Source of the DNA: Bifidobacterium merycicum DSM 6492
GTDB taxonomy: Bacteria; Actinomycetota; Actinomycetes; Actinomycetales; Bifidobacteriaceae
Reading direction: 5' to 3'
Length of the DNA stretch: 64,000 nt
NCBI RefSeq assembly: GCF_900129045.1
Contig: NZ_FQTX01000006.1
Span: 1-64,000, forward strand
Positions 19,501 to 27,221 of this stretch are shown here, one piece after another. The first letter of the stretch is position 1, and every line of letters starts with the position of its first letter. The position numbers were made by a program, and so were the translations under genes. The notes below the pieces were generated by a model. That model worked only from the letters and a program-made list of their open reading frames with translations, had not been told where the DNA came from and made no database searches.

Positions 19501-22500
19501 TCGACGCGTTCGCGGCCAAGGTGACCGGTGCGGACGGCGTGCTCGTCTCCACCGCGAGGTTCGTGCTGAACCAGCTCGGCGTCGCTGCCCCGGTTGCCGA
19601 GGAGAACGGTGACGAGAACGCTGCCGTGGTCGCCGCCGTCGAAGCCGAACTCGGCTCCGACTGGCCGAAGCAGGTCGCCCCGCGCTTCGACGCGCGTAAG
19701 GCCATCCTGTTCGACGATCGCTGGGCGTCCGCACGTGAGGATCTGGCCCGCGCGTTCTACGACGGCAACGCCTCCGTGCTGTCCGGCAGCTTCGTCGGAC
19801 TCGGCAAGGCAGTCGCCGCCGAAGCCGCATGGTATGCGGACAAGACCGAGGATGCCGAACTGAAGGCCGCTTACGGCCGCGTGGCATCCGAAGCGCTGGA
19901 ACCCGTTTCCGACGATGCGGCGAGCAGCCGTTTCGCGGGTGATGTCGCCATCGTGACCGGCGTGGCCCCGAACTCCATCGCCGCGCAGGTCGTCAACGGC
20001 TTGCTTGCCGGCGGCGCGACCGTGGTCGCCACCTCGCACAGCTTCAAGCCGAGCGTGAAGGCATGGGCTAAGCAGACCTATCGCGAGCATGCGGCGGGCG
20101 ATGCCAAGCTGTGGCTCGTCCCGGCGAACCTCTCCAGCTACCGTGACGTGGATGCGCTGGTGGATTGGGTCGGCAACGTCCAGAAGAAGACCTCCGGCGC
20201 GACCACCACGATCCTTAAGCCGGCCTACGAGCCGAGCCTGTTCTTCCCGTTCGCGGCTCCGCCGGTCCACGGCACTTTGGCCGATTCGGGCGAACTGTTC
20301 GAATCCCAGGCGCGTCTCATGCTCTGGGGCGTCGAACGCGCCATCACCGGTCTCGCCAAGATCGGCGCCGACACCGACGTCCAGCACAAGCTGCACGTGA
20401 TCCTGCCGGGTTCCCCGAATCGTGGCATCTTCGGCGGCGACGGTGCCTACGGCGAGGTGAAGAGCTCCTTCGACGCGATCGTGAACCGCGCTCGCGCCGA
20501 AAAGGTGTGGTCCAGCCGTGTGACCTTCGCTCATCCGAAGATCGGCTGGGTGCGTGGCACCGGCCTGATGGGCGGCAATGATCCGCTGGTCGAGGTCGTG
20601 GAACGTCACGGTCTGAAGACCTATTCCACCGCTGAAATCGCAGTGAAGCTGCTCGATCTGGCCACCCGCGAATCCCGTGAAGCCGCAGTGTCCGCTCCGC
20701 TTGACGTGGATCTGACCGGCGGCTTGGGTTCCGAGCCGATCGATATCAAGGCGCTGCGTGCCGAAGCCATGGCCGATGCCGCTGCGGCGGCCGACGAAAC
20801 GACCGTTGCCGACGAGGCCAAGCGCTCCGGCGCGACCATCAAGGCATTGCCGACGCCGCACGTTCCGCAACAGGCCCCGGTCGATCTGGCCGATTGGAAG
20901 AACGTCACAGCACGGCCGGAGGACGAGATCGTGATCGTCTCCGTCGGCGAACTTGGCCCGTGGGGCTCCGGTCGTACCCGCTTCGAAGCGGAACTCGGCA
21001 TCCATTCCGACGGCGAGGTCGACCTGTCCGCCGGCGCCGTGCTCGAACTGGCCTGGAACATGGGTCTGCTCACATGGAACGACAGCCCGAAGCCGGGCTG
21101 GTACGACACCGACGGCAACCTGGTGCCCGAAGAGGACATCGCGGAACGCTACCACGACGAGGTCGTGGCACGTTCCGGCGTACGTCCGTTCGACGAGGGC
21201 ATGGGCAACGACTACAAGGACGGCACCGACGAGGAGGAAGCGGAAGTCTTCCTCGACCACGATGTGACCTTCTCCGTGCCGACTCGTGAGATCGCTGAAG
21301 AGTACGTCAAGCTTGACGAAGCGCATACGAGCTTCGCAGCCGACGCTGAATCCGGCGAATGGAACGTGACCCGTCACGCCGGCTCCATGATCCGCGTGCC
21401 GCGCCGCGCCGCTATGACCCGTATCGTCGGCGGCCAGTTCCCGAAGGGCTTCGATCCGGTCAAGTGGGGCATTCCGGCCTCCATGGTCGGCGATGTGGAC
21501 AAGATCGCCCTGTGGAACATCGTCACCACAGTGGACGCCTACCTGTCCGCAGGCTTCACCCCGGTGGAGATCCTGCAGGCCGTGCACCCGTCCATGGTCG
21601 CCTCCACTCAGGGCACCGGCTTCGGCGGCATGGCCTCCATGAGGAAGCTGTACCTCGACCGCTTCCTCAACCATGAGATTCCGACCGACATCCTGCAGGA
21701 AGCCCTGCCGAACGTCGTCGCGGCACACGTGATGCAGTCCTATATCGGCGGCTACGGCAACATGATCCAGCCGGTTTCCGCCTGCGCCACCGCAGCCGTC
21801 TCCCTGGAGGAAGGCACCGACAAGATCGCCCTCGGCAAGGCCGACTTCGTGGTCACCGGCGCGATCGACGACATCGGCGTGGAATCCGTGATTGGCTTCG
21901 GCAACATGAACGCCACCGCCAATTCCGAAGAGATGTATGCCAAGGGCATCGACGCGCGCTTCTTCTCCCGTGCCAACGATCGTCGCCGCGGCGGCTTCGT
22001 GGAATCCCAGGGTGGTGGCACCATCCTGCTGACGCGTGGTGACATCGCGCTGAAGCTCGGCCTGCCGGTCGCCGGCGTGGTCGGATTCGTCCACTCCTAC
22101 GCCGACGGCGCGCACACCTCCATCCCGGCTCCGGGACTGGGTGCGCTCGCCGCAGGCATGGGCGGCAAGGACTCCAAGCTGGTGCATGATCTTGCCAAGC
22201 TCGGTGTCGCGCCGGACGACATCGCCGTGGTTTCCAAGCACGATACGTCCACCAACGCCAACGATCCGAACGAATCCGAACTGCACAACACGCTGGCTCA
22301 CGCCATCGGCCGCACCGACGGCAACCCGCTGTTCGTGATCTCCCAGAAGTCGCTCACCGGCCACGCCAAGGGCGGTGCCTGCATCTTCCAGGTCAACGGC
22401 CTGACCCAGTTGTTCAAGTCCGGCGTGATTCCGGCGAACGCTGCCCTCGACTGTGTCGACCCGAAGCTCAAGCGCGACGACCACATGGTCTGGCTCAGGA

Positions 22501-22847
22501 AGCCGCTGCATGTCGGCTCCATCAAGGCGGGCCTGACCACGTCGCTCGGCTTCGGCCACGTCTCCGGCTTCGCCGCGATCGTGAATCCGGGCGCCTTTGA
22601 AGCCTCCGTGGCCAACACCGCTGGTGAGGAAGCGCTGAACGAATGGCGCGAACGCGCCAACGCGCGCTTGGCAGCCGGTCAGCGTCGCCTTGAGGAAGGC
22701 ATGATGGGTCGCGCCGCGCTCTACGAGCCGATCGACAACCGCCGCTTCCACGAGGACAAGCGCGGTTACGACTCGCACGAGGTGGAGAAGGCCATGCTGC
22801 TCGACCCGGATGCGCGACTTGGCGCTTCCGGCTATTTCGAGGCCTGA
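13530..22847 (+). CDS. fas: Type I fatty acid synthase
   Basis: A 3,105-residue multifunctional synthase, like a fusion of fungal FAS beta and alpha chains, making acyl chains from acetyl- and malonyl-CoA. Domains in order: acetyltransferase (GHSQG, Ser124), enoyl reductase (LAGMTPTTVEPE, near 405), dehydratase hot-dog region (SGDFNPIHT, His1238), malonyl/palmitoyl transferase (GHSLG, Ser1442), an Ala/Pro linker (about 1750-1790), acyl carrier domain (GVSSRRNQLL, likely attachment Ser1832), ketoreductase (AIVTGVAPNS, near 2140) and ketosynthase (VSACATAA, Cys2752; SLTGHAKGGA). Length and order match mycobacterial and bifidobacterial FAS I. There is no PPT domain; acpS follows. TAAGGAAA precedes the ATG. 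Confidence 0.96.
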   Translation: MSNPFFLNRLASEPHALAFAGQSTPWPVALADETANPVLDEQLHAHVRQAQNLLYPVSADLLATTGRPVDLFGFTPNPAKLGAAANASASVPGIALAQLGALIDAEELGYNPAEAKPVAVLGHSQGILAVHMVQAIREAGSVEAAAPSIDEILAIASLIGIAGTRQARQLGLAARHGDATPMLSVKDITRAQVDALIERVDGARGPIAVAVTNSATHYVLSGYPEDLAAFGVEVAKEHKRQAKLREEKVRGGRVFDPVLEYLDVTLPFHSPLMADAVSQTVSWAESCDIDASHARELAAEVLLNHVDWAARVRALMSSTDPSTLWVLDFGPGNTVGKLFSTVAQGTGVGVVEASTVVDRAKLATLESSPERTQNWTRFAPSIIHTSAGDKVRTAFTELTGKAPVLLAGMTPTTVEPEIVAAAANAGYWAELAGGGQVTASVFDRHVAKLEEELEEGRTVEFNAMFMDRYLWNLQFGSQRIVPKKRASGTPIDGVVVSAGIPELDEAVELIHNLNADGFPYVSFKPGTVDQIRQVVRIAKAVAPTKVLIEVEGGSAGGHHSWESLDDLLLSTYAEVREQSNLVLVVGGGIGTPERGADYITGEWATEYGRPLMPVDGVLVGTAAMTAKEAHTSPEVKQMLVNTPGIPAKGDGNDPFAPLGEQWVPSGQAKGGVTSGLSHLHADIYELENSSARCGRLLVRVMKHPEELESRRDEIIAALNATAKPYFGDLKTMTYLQWAQRFADLSFPWVDETYADRFLHLLQRIEARVTTQESGEFASLFASRADVEADPNAAIAKLAETYPQAGKLTVTPMDEAWFPVLVREYPKPMPFVPVIDNDLLRWWGQDQLWQSEDSRYSADSVRIIPGPISVAGITTVDEPVADILGRFEAAIVKRVSAESASADKTAFAQLGAAVSAEEFIRKSPNISWVGHLMANPAYGTANGDANYEIRKVAVEGSVEKYDLDIHLDTFWDNDPDGGASKHAVRDIVIPLNVDGNESGLFPVVDRDRLPEHVYRMLADTAGIGNTAITGDKLTAMPVIEQVADKAAHPFGQAHTSYTLSANLGFDHEAATGGALPSNLVPSRIAPDALVGPAWPAIYAALGSVYVNGFPVIEGLLNAVHLDHLIELEVSEDELLKHTGEQIALTSWAENYFESASGRVVTIHVQHATEDGTLLANETERFAIRGRAYSDALPPEAPDYGGIEAEIESTPRRLLRRVKVTAPHEMTAFARTSGDFNPIHTSHRGAAVSGLAAPLVHGMWLSATAQYAVQALDGKGAHYEIAGWTYNMYGMVQLDDEVEISVERVGRVAHSGMVLEVTSRIDGNIVSRGTAIVRAPKSAFVYPGQGIQQQGMVLDERAKSPAARDVWERADKVTCEKLGFSILAVVRDNPKELTANGVTYRHPEGLLNLTQFTQVALATVAFAQTARLREAGADIWPAYFAGHSLGEYNALSSFAGVIPLETVIELVFHRGSTMHHLIPRDEKGRSNYRMGALRPNQFGVGDDGVREYVESVSKASGEFLQIVNYNLAGQQYAVAGTIAGLKALKADSARRVAEYGGKPAFMLVPGIDVPFHSTLLRKGVPEFRDKLDALLPQYIDYRGRLVDRYIPNLVAAPFEMTKEFAAKILEVVPSERIKAALDDPKVWDSYAEDDQKLGRLLLTELLSWQFASPVRWIETQALLFSSAEQGGLGVEEYVEVGLGNAPTLANLGAKTLRLPQFSGRDVTVYNVGRDEGRVYMTDSDSLVAETDDEPIAESTSAAATPAAAASAAPAAAPAAAAVPAAPAAPAGAPSGAAVADIAFNASDAIAMLLAYSAKVRPDQIGDSDTTDTLTNGVSSRRNQLLMDISSELGVASIDGAAEATVNALSALVDKVAPNYRAFGPVLSDIVRDRIRGLFGAAGLKLAQVEKRVIDTWQLGEGWASHVVAALVLETRDGASSRGGDLASLPTEAASNAAAANALIDAAVQKVASDKGVAVAMPSAGGAAGGAVVDSAALDAFAAKVTGADGVLVSTARFVLNQLGVAAPVAEENGDENAAVVAAVEAELGSDWPKQVAPRFDARKAILFDDRWASAREDLARAFYDGNASVLSGSFVGLGKAVAAEAAWYADKTEDAELKAAYGRVASEALEPVSDDAASSRFAGDVAIVTGVAPNSIAAQVVNGLLAGGATVVATSHSFKPSVKAWAKQTYREHAAGDAKLWLVPANLSSYRDVDALVDWVGNVQKKTSGATTTILKPAYEPSLFFPFAAPPVHGTLADSGELFESQARLMLWGVERAITGLAKIGADTDVQHKLHVILPGSPNRGIFGGDGAYGEVKSSFDAIVNRARAEKVWSSRVTFAHPKIGWVRGTGLMGGNDPLVEVVERHGLKTYSTAEIAVKLLDLATRESREAAVSAPLDVDLTGGLGSEPIDIKALRAEAMADAAAAADETTVADEAKRSGATIKALPTPHVPQQAPVDLADWKNVTARPEDEIVIVSVGELGPWGSGRTRFEAELGIHSDGEVDLSAGAVLELAWNMGLLTWNDSPKPGWYDTDGNLVPEEDIAERYHDEVVARSGVRPFDEGMGNDYKDGTDEEEAEVFLDHDVTFSVPTREIAEEYVKLDEAHTSFAADAESGEWNVTRHAGSMIRVPRRAAMTRIVGGQFPKGFDPVKWGIPASMVGDVDKIALWNIVTTVDAYLSAGFTPVEILQAVHPSMVASTQGTGFGGMASMRKLYLDRFLNHEIPTDILQEALPNVVAAHVMQSYIGGYGNMIQPVSACATAAVSLEEGTDKIALGKADFVVTGAIDDIGVESVIGFGNMNATANSEEMYAKGIDARFFSRANDRRRGGFVESQGGGTILLTRGDIALKLGLPVAGVVGFVHSYADGAHTSIPAPGLGALAAGMGGKDSKLVHDLAKLGVAPDDIAVVSKHDTSTNANDPNESELHNTLAHAIGRTDGNPLFVISQKSLTGHAKGGACIFQVNGLTQLFKSGVIPANAALDCVDPKLKRDDHMVWLRKPLHVGSIKAGLTTSLGFGHVSGFAAIVNPGAFEASVANTAGEEALNEWRERANARLAAGQRRLEEGMMGRAALYEPIDNRRFHEDKRGYDSHEVEKAMLLDPDARLGASGYFEA

Positions 22848-22889
22848 GCACCGCCGTCGCCGGCTAAATCGGCTCGGTGACGCATAATG

Positions 22890-22949
22890 CGCTGTGGGCG
22901 CCCGATTCCGAGGATTCCATGGAATCCAACGAGTCGGGCGCCCACAGCG
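22890..22949. terminator. 60-base double palindrome after fas, probable terminator
   Basis: Sixteen-base perfect arms CGCTGTGGGCGCCCGA and TCGGGCGCCCACAGCG enclose a second perfect 16-base palindrome, GGATTCCATGGAATCC (22912-22927). The T-rich ATGTTTGTTTC follows. It begins 43 bases after the fas stop. It probably ends most fas transcripts while allowing some readthrough into acpS; it could also form a cruciform. Confidence 0.65.
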
Positions 22950-23050
22950 TATGTTTGTTTCATAGACGCCCGATGATCTGCAGCGTAAAAGCTCGGCAGG
23001 GCCGTGCAGGCGGGTGTGGGAAGTACATATTCAAGGAGAGAGACGAAATC

Positions 23051-23569
23051 ATGTCACTGATGGGTCTTGGCCATGATGTGGTCGATATCAGTGGGTTTTC
23101 GCAACAATTGAACGAGCCGGGGGCACGGTTGCGTGCTTTGTTCTCCACGCGTGAACTACGTCAGGCGGCTTTGCGCGCGCGGATGAAGCATGATGACGAA
23201 TCCCTCCATTTGGCCGCACGGTGGGCCGGCAAGGAGGCGGTGCTGAAAGCCTGGTGCGAGGCGATTGCGCAGCTGCCACGGCACACGAACGCGGGGGAGG
23301 GGAGCGCTCGGGCCGGCGAATACCCGTACACGCTTGATGATTTCCCGTGGCGTGAAGTGGAGATTCTCGACGATTCGCGAGGATGCCCACGGGTCATTCT
23401 GTCTGTGAAAGCATCCACGGCGTTGACGGATTCGTTGGGTGTGAACGAGCCGGGACCAGGGCAAAACCGCATGCCGGTATTCCATGTGTCTCTGTCGCAT
23501 GACGGTTCCGTCGCATCCGCCGTGGTCATACTGCAGATGGAGGATCGGCCGGAAATCGACGGAATATAG
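23051..23569 (+). CDS. acpS: Holo-ACP synthase (4'-phosphopantetheinyl transferase)
   Basis: 172-residue AcpS-type enzyme that transfers phosphopantetheine from CoA to the carrier-domain serine of FAS I. GLGHDVVDI at the N-terminus carries the Mg-binding Asp9, RWAGKEAVLKAW holds Glu62, and SLSHDG lies near the C-terminus. It is longer than usual (about 125) because of an insertion between residues 70 and 130. AAGGAGAG, about 11 bases before ATG 23051, decides the start; upstream in-frame starts would run through the fas terminator hairpin. Its place directly after fas matches the missing PPT domain in that protein. Confidence 0.9.
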   Translation: MSLMGLGHDVVDISGFSQQLNEPGARLRALFSTRELRQAALRARMKHDDESLHLAARWAGKEAVLKAWCEAIAQLPRHTNAGEGSARAGEYPYTLDDFPWREVEILDDSRGCPRVILSVKASTALTDSLGVNEPGPGQNRMPVFHVSLSHDGSVASAVVILQMEDRPEIDGI

Positions 23570-23617
23570 GAAATATAGGGAGTGTAAGGGACACGTGAAA
23601 CTACAGTGGGGGAACGT

Positions 23618-24592
23618 ATGAACGCATTATCGACAGCATCGGAACCTGCCATGGGTTCAAGCCACGGCGCGTATAACGTCGACTCGCGTATGCCGCGCAC
23701 CGAGCGCGTGACCAGTCGGGTCATCGTATACCGCAGCATCGATTCGACCAATATCGAGGCAGGCAGATTGCTACAGGACGGAACCCTGCAGTTGAACGGT
23801 GATTCGGTGGTGGCGATTGCCGCCGATACGCAAAGCGCAGGGCGTGGCAGGCTCGACCATGCATGGGTGAGCAGACCGGGCGAATCCTTCGCCGTCACCT
23901 TTGTGACGGCGGTGCCGCGCTGGCTGGCCTTGGATGCTTCCGTGAACGGCTGGCTGCAAATGATCGCCGGTCTTGCCGCCGTCGACGGATTGCGTGGCGC
24001 GATGCGGGAATGCGGCGCACAGTCGATCGCAACCGTGAACGACGATGCCGATGGCGCGGGTTTCATGCTGAAATGGCCCAACGACGTGTTCCTAGGCGGG
24101 CATAAACTCGGCGGCATTCTTTCGCAGATGGCCTCATTGCCAGTGGGTTCCATGACGGAAGGATATAACGACGACAACAAGGGCGCTGATCGTATCGCCA
24201 TCATCTTCGGTATCGGGCTGAACCTCGCCATTGATGCCGAGTATCTTCCCACAGCCCAGTCCACATCGTTGCAGCTGCATTATGCGCCGCTGCCGGACGC
24301 CGAATCGTTGCGCGACATCATCGCGGCCGGCATCGTCGAATCGTTGCGTGCGCGGTTGCGTGGTTTTGCGGCGGACCCCCACAGGCAGGCGCAGGATCTG
24401 CGTGATGAAGTGGAGAAAATCTGCTACACGCTTGGGCGCCACGCCGTAGCGCATTATGTTGACGGCAGTGAAATGGAAGGTGAGGCGGTGGCTCTGAACG
24501 CCGATGCTTCGCTGGATCTACGCACTGCGGACGGTATCGTACACACCATTCGCACCGCCGATGTGGGCGTATTGCCCAAACCTTGTGTATAA
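23618..24592 (+). CDS. birA: Biotin-protein ligase (monofunctional)
   Basis: 324-residue ligase that activates biotin with ATP and attaches it to the carrier lysine, here presumably Lys575 of the carboxylase alpha chain. IDSTN (41-45), GRGRLDHAW (75-83) and KWPNDVFLGGHKLGGIL are the catalytic-core motifs, and a C-terminal SH3-like cap follows. There is no N-terminal winged helix, so it cannot act as the BirA-type repressor. ATG 23618 with a GGGGG tract 5 bases upstream is preferred to GTG 23606. It closes the biotin and fatty acid block that runs from bioY. Confidence 0.92.
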   Translation: MNALSTASEPAMGSSHGAYNVDSRMPRTERVTSRVIVYRSIDSTNIEAGRLLQDGTLQLNGDSVVAIAADTQSAGRGRLDHAWVSRPGESFAVTFVTAVPRWLALDASVNGWLQMIAGLAAVDGLRGAMRECGAQSIATVNDDADGAGFMLKWPNDVFLGGHKLGGILSQMASLPVGSMTEGYNDDNKGADRIAIIFGIGLNLAIDAEYLPTAQSTSLQLHYAPLPDAESLRDIIAAGIVESLRARLRGFAADPHRQAQDLRDEVEKICYTLGRHAVAHYVDGSEMEGEAVALNADASLDLRTADGIVHTIRTADVGVLPKPCV

Positions 24593-24636
24593 TGGCACAC
24601 GTCTTTCACTGTCGTTATCGGCAGCCACAAGGCAAC

Positions 24637-24710
24637 GCGGATGTAGCTCAATGGTAGAGCCTCAGTCTTCCAAACTGATTACGCGGGTTCGATTCCCGTC
24701 ATCCGCTCCA
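24637..24710 (+). tRNA. tRNA-Gly (anticodon TCC), CCA encoded
   Basis: Acceptor arms GCGGATG and CATCCGC, D-arm AGCTCAATGGTAGAGC, anticodon arm TCAGT-CTTCCAA-ACTGA with anticodon TCC, and T-arm GCGGGTTCGATTCCCGT. The discriminator T is followed by an encoded CCA. Confidence 0.96.
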
Positions 24711-24715
24711 TTCGA

Positions 24716-24741
24716 ACCCACCGACTGCGGTGGGTTTTGTT
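24716..24741 (+). terminator. Terminator of tRNA-Gly
   Basis: ACCCACCG and CGGTGGGT form an 8-bp stem with a 4-base loop, followed by TTTGTTG. It begins 6 bases after the tRNA. Confidence 0.88.
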
Positions 24742-24852
24742 GTATGCGGCGACCATGCGCATGCCGGCACAGCCCGCCGATCGCGCACTTTCCGGTGGGA
24801 GCCGTTACTATGCTGGTGGTAAACGCAGAATACAAGATTTTTCGGGGGCGGC

Positions 24853-25548
24853 ATGGCTGAAACCACACACGCTGAAACCACCAGTTCGGCTAATGAGGCG
24901 ACGGAAATCATCGGCGGCAAGGTCGAGACCGTGGAGGTATCGAAGCATCCCGATCCCACCATTCCCGAAACCGAGCTTTCCCTAGCCGACATCGAACGCA
25001 GCAAATCGCACCCCAAGCGGTGGATCGCGTACATCATCGGCGTGCTCATCGCGGTGGTCGCGCCATACGGTGCCGGGCGCATGCTCGCCGTAGGACACAC
25101 CGCATGGGTGGTCGAGCATTTCAACGTGCTCACGCCCCAAGGCATGGCATTCGTCTCCTGGACGGCCACGCTCGCGGCCCTGACCTGCCTCGGCTTGGCG
25201 GTGGTCGACTCCGCGCATTGGCTGTGGCGCATCCTGTTCGCGTTCGCGCTCGCCGCCGAACAGTTCATCGCGGGGCTCGCATTGCTGCGCTTCGACTTCT
25301 GGTATTCCACGTACGTGGTGTACGGTTCGGTCTCGCCGATCGCCAACGCGGCGAACCTCGGCATTATCGCGGCGGGCCTCGCCGTCGCGGCGTTCATCGC
25401 GGTCTGGATCGGGCTGCTCGTGGTGATCAGGAAGGATTCCCCACTCAACGTGCTGACCCGCTGCTGGGCTTCGTTCATCATGTTCTTCGCGTTCGAGGCG
25501 TGCGCACTGCTGATCGTGCTGTTCGGCGGCCTGCTGGGCACCGTCTGA
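24853..25548 (+). CDS. Conserved membrane protein of unknown function
   Basis: 231 residues. The first 55 or so are hydrophilic and rich in Thr and Glu. About five membrane segments follow (near 57-80, 95-117, 122-145, 160-185, 200-228). GGGGGCGGC lies before the ATG. I do not recognise a family motif. The next gene, murA, starts 185 bases downstream and appears to have its own promoter (TATGCT near 25611), so a functional link to cell-wall synthesis is not shown. Confidence 0.7.
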   Translation: MAETTHAETTSSANEATEIIGGKVETVEVSKHPDPTIPETELSLADIERSKSHPKRWIAYIIGVLIAVVAPYGAGRMLAVGHTAWVVEHFNVLTPQGMAFVSWTATLAALTCLGLAVVDSAHWLWRILFAFALAAEQFIAGLALLRFDFWYSTYVVYGSVSPIANAANLGIIAAGLAVAAFIAVWIGLLVVIRKDSPLNVLTRCWASFIMFFAFEACALLIVLFGGLLGTV

Positions 25549-25733
25549 TCGGACCTGATCTGCGGTGCGATGCCGCGAATCGGCGGGCGCCCGGAACTCC
25601 CGACGGCAAGGTATGCTGTGATGTTGCGCTCAGCGCTGACGAGTTCAGCGTATTTCACGACGTACTCACATGAGATATGGCAAACTAGAGAGCGGTGTTT
25701 TGGAGTCACTGCAAACGCAAGAGAGGTTGATTC

Positions 25734-27059
25734 GTGGCTGAGAACAAAGAAGACGTGCTGCACGTCGAAGGCGGTCGCCCGCTGAACGGCACGATTAAGG
25801 TGCGTGGCGCGAAGAATTTCGTCAGCAAGGCCATGGTGGCCGCGCTGCTTGCACCCGGTACGAGCGTCCTGAAGAACGTTCCTGAGATCCGCGACGTGTA
25901 CGTGGTCTCCGATTTGCTGCGTCTGCACGGCGTTGACGTGGCGTTCGACGGCAATAACGGCACCGTCATCATCGACGCGACCAACGTCAATCTGGCCGAT
26001 GTGGCCGACGTGGACACCCTGTCCGGCTCGTCGCGTATTCCGATCCTGTTCTCCGGTCCGCTGCTGCACCGTCTGGGCGAGGCCTTCATCCCCGCGCTCG
26101 GCGGGTGCAACATCGGCGGCAGGCCGATTGATTTCCATCTGGACACGTTGCGCAAGCTCGGCGCCGACGTGAACAAGGAGCATCGCGACGGCATCCACAT
26201 CACCGCGCCCCACGGCCTGCACGGCGCGAAGATCCATCTGCCGTACCCCTCCGTGGGCGCCACCGAGCAGACCCTGCTCGCCGCCGTCCTGGCCGAAGGC
26301 AAGACCGAACTGTCCGGCGCCGCCACCGAACCTGAGATCATGGACCTGGTCGCCGTCCTGCAGAAGATGGGCGCGATCATCTCCGTCGACGTCGACCGCA
26401 CCTTCCGCATCGAAGGCGTCAAGGAGCTCAAGGGCTACACGCATACCTCCCTGACCGACCGCATCGAAGCCGCCAGCTGGGCTTCCGCCGCGCTGGCCAC
26501 CCACGGCGACATTTTCGTCAAGGGCGCCACCCAGCCGGAGATGATGACCTTCCTGAACGTGTTCCGCAAGGTCGGCGGCGAATTCGACATCACCGATTCG
26601 GGAATCCGCTTCTGGCATCCGGGCGGCGATCTGAAGCCCGTCGCCATCGAAACCGATGTGCATCCCGGTTTCATGACCGACTGGCAGCAGCCGCTCGTGG
26701 TGGCGCTGACCCAGGCCAAGGGTCTGTCGATCGTGCATGAAACCGTGTACGAGAACCGTTTCGGCTTCACCAAGCCGCTGGTGCAGATGGGCGCGACCGT
26801 GCAGCTGTACCGTGAATGCCTCGGATCGCTGCCGTGCCGTTTCCAGCAGCGCAACTACAAGCATTCCGCGGTGATCTTCGGGCCGACCCCGCTCACCGGA
26901 CGCGACATCGACGTGCCGGATCTGCGTGGCGGCTTCAGCCATCTCATCGCCGCACTGGCCGCCAAGGGGCCGTCCGACGTGCATGGCATCAGCCTGATCG
27001 ACCGCGGTTACGCGGACTTCCGTGGCAAGCTCGAAGCGCTGGGTGCGAACTTCGACTGA
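25734..27059 (+). CDS. murA: UDP-N-acetylglucosamine 1-carboxyvinyltransferase
   Basis: 441-residue MurA, the first committed step of peptidoglycan synthesis: transfer of enolpyruvate from PEP to UDP-GlcNAc. GGRPLNGTIKVRGAKNFVSK near the N-terminus supplies the catalytic Lys-Asn pair, and the active-site loop GGCNIGGRP keeps Cys125, the fosfomycin target. The GTG start has AGAGAGG about 8 bases upstream. GGFSHLIAALAAKG near the C-terminus is also typical. Monocistronic or with its own promoter; a GC-rich hairpin lies at about 27066-27092. Confidence 0.95.
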   Translation: MAENKEDVLHVEGGRPLNGTIKVRGAKNFVSKAMVAALLAPGTSVLKNVPEIRDVYVVSDLLRLHGVDVAFDGNNGTVIIDATNVNLADVADVDTLSGSSRIPILFSGPLLHRLGEAFIPALGGCNIGGRPIDFHLDTLRKLGADVNKEHRDGIHITAPHGLHGAKIHLPYPSVGATEQTLLAAVLAEGKTELSGAATEPEIMDLVAVLQKMGAIISVDVDRTFRIEGVKELKGYTHTSLTDRIEAASWASAALATHGDIFVKGATQPEMMTFLNVFRKVGGEFDITDSGIRFWHPGGDLKPVAIETDVHPGFMTDWQQPLVVALTQAKGLSIVHETVYENRFGFTKPLVQMGATVQLYRECLGSLPCRFQQRNYKHSAVIFGPTPLTGRDIDVPDLRGGFSHLIAALAAKGPSDVHGISLIDRGYADFRGKLEALGANFD

Positions 27060-27221
27060 TATTCTCCGGGTCCGTGCCGTGCGGTACGGGCCCTCAGCAT
27101 TGATGCGGATTAATGCGTAGCCATAGTGAACCCGTGGATATACGGGTTCCTGAATCTGCGAAGGAACCAACGAATCGAATCGGTCGCCCGCTAGGGCACC
27201 GTGTGGGGCACAATAGTAGGC

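Noticed and set aside
14373-22778. 2,801-codon open frame antisense to the fatty acid synthase
   Set aside because: A codon-bias shadow of fas; its translation is His/Gly/Val/Arg-rich with no motif, while the plus strand carries every FAS domain.
23618-24592. Biotin repressor function for the biotin ligase
   Set aside because: The protein begins with the catalytic core; no helix-turn-helix domain is present.
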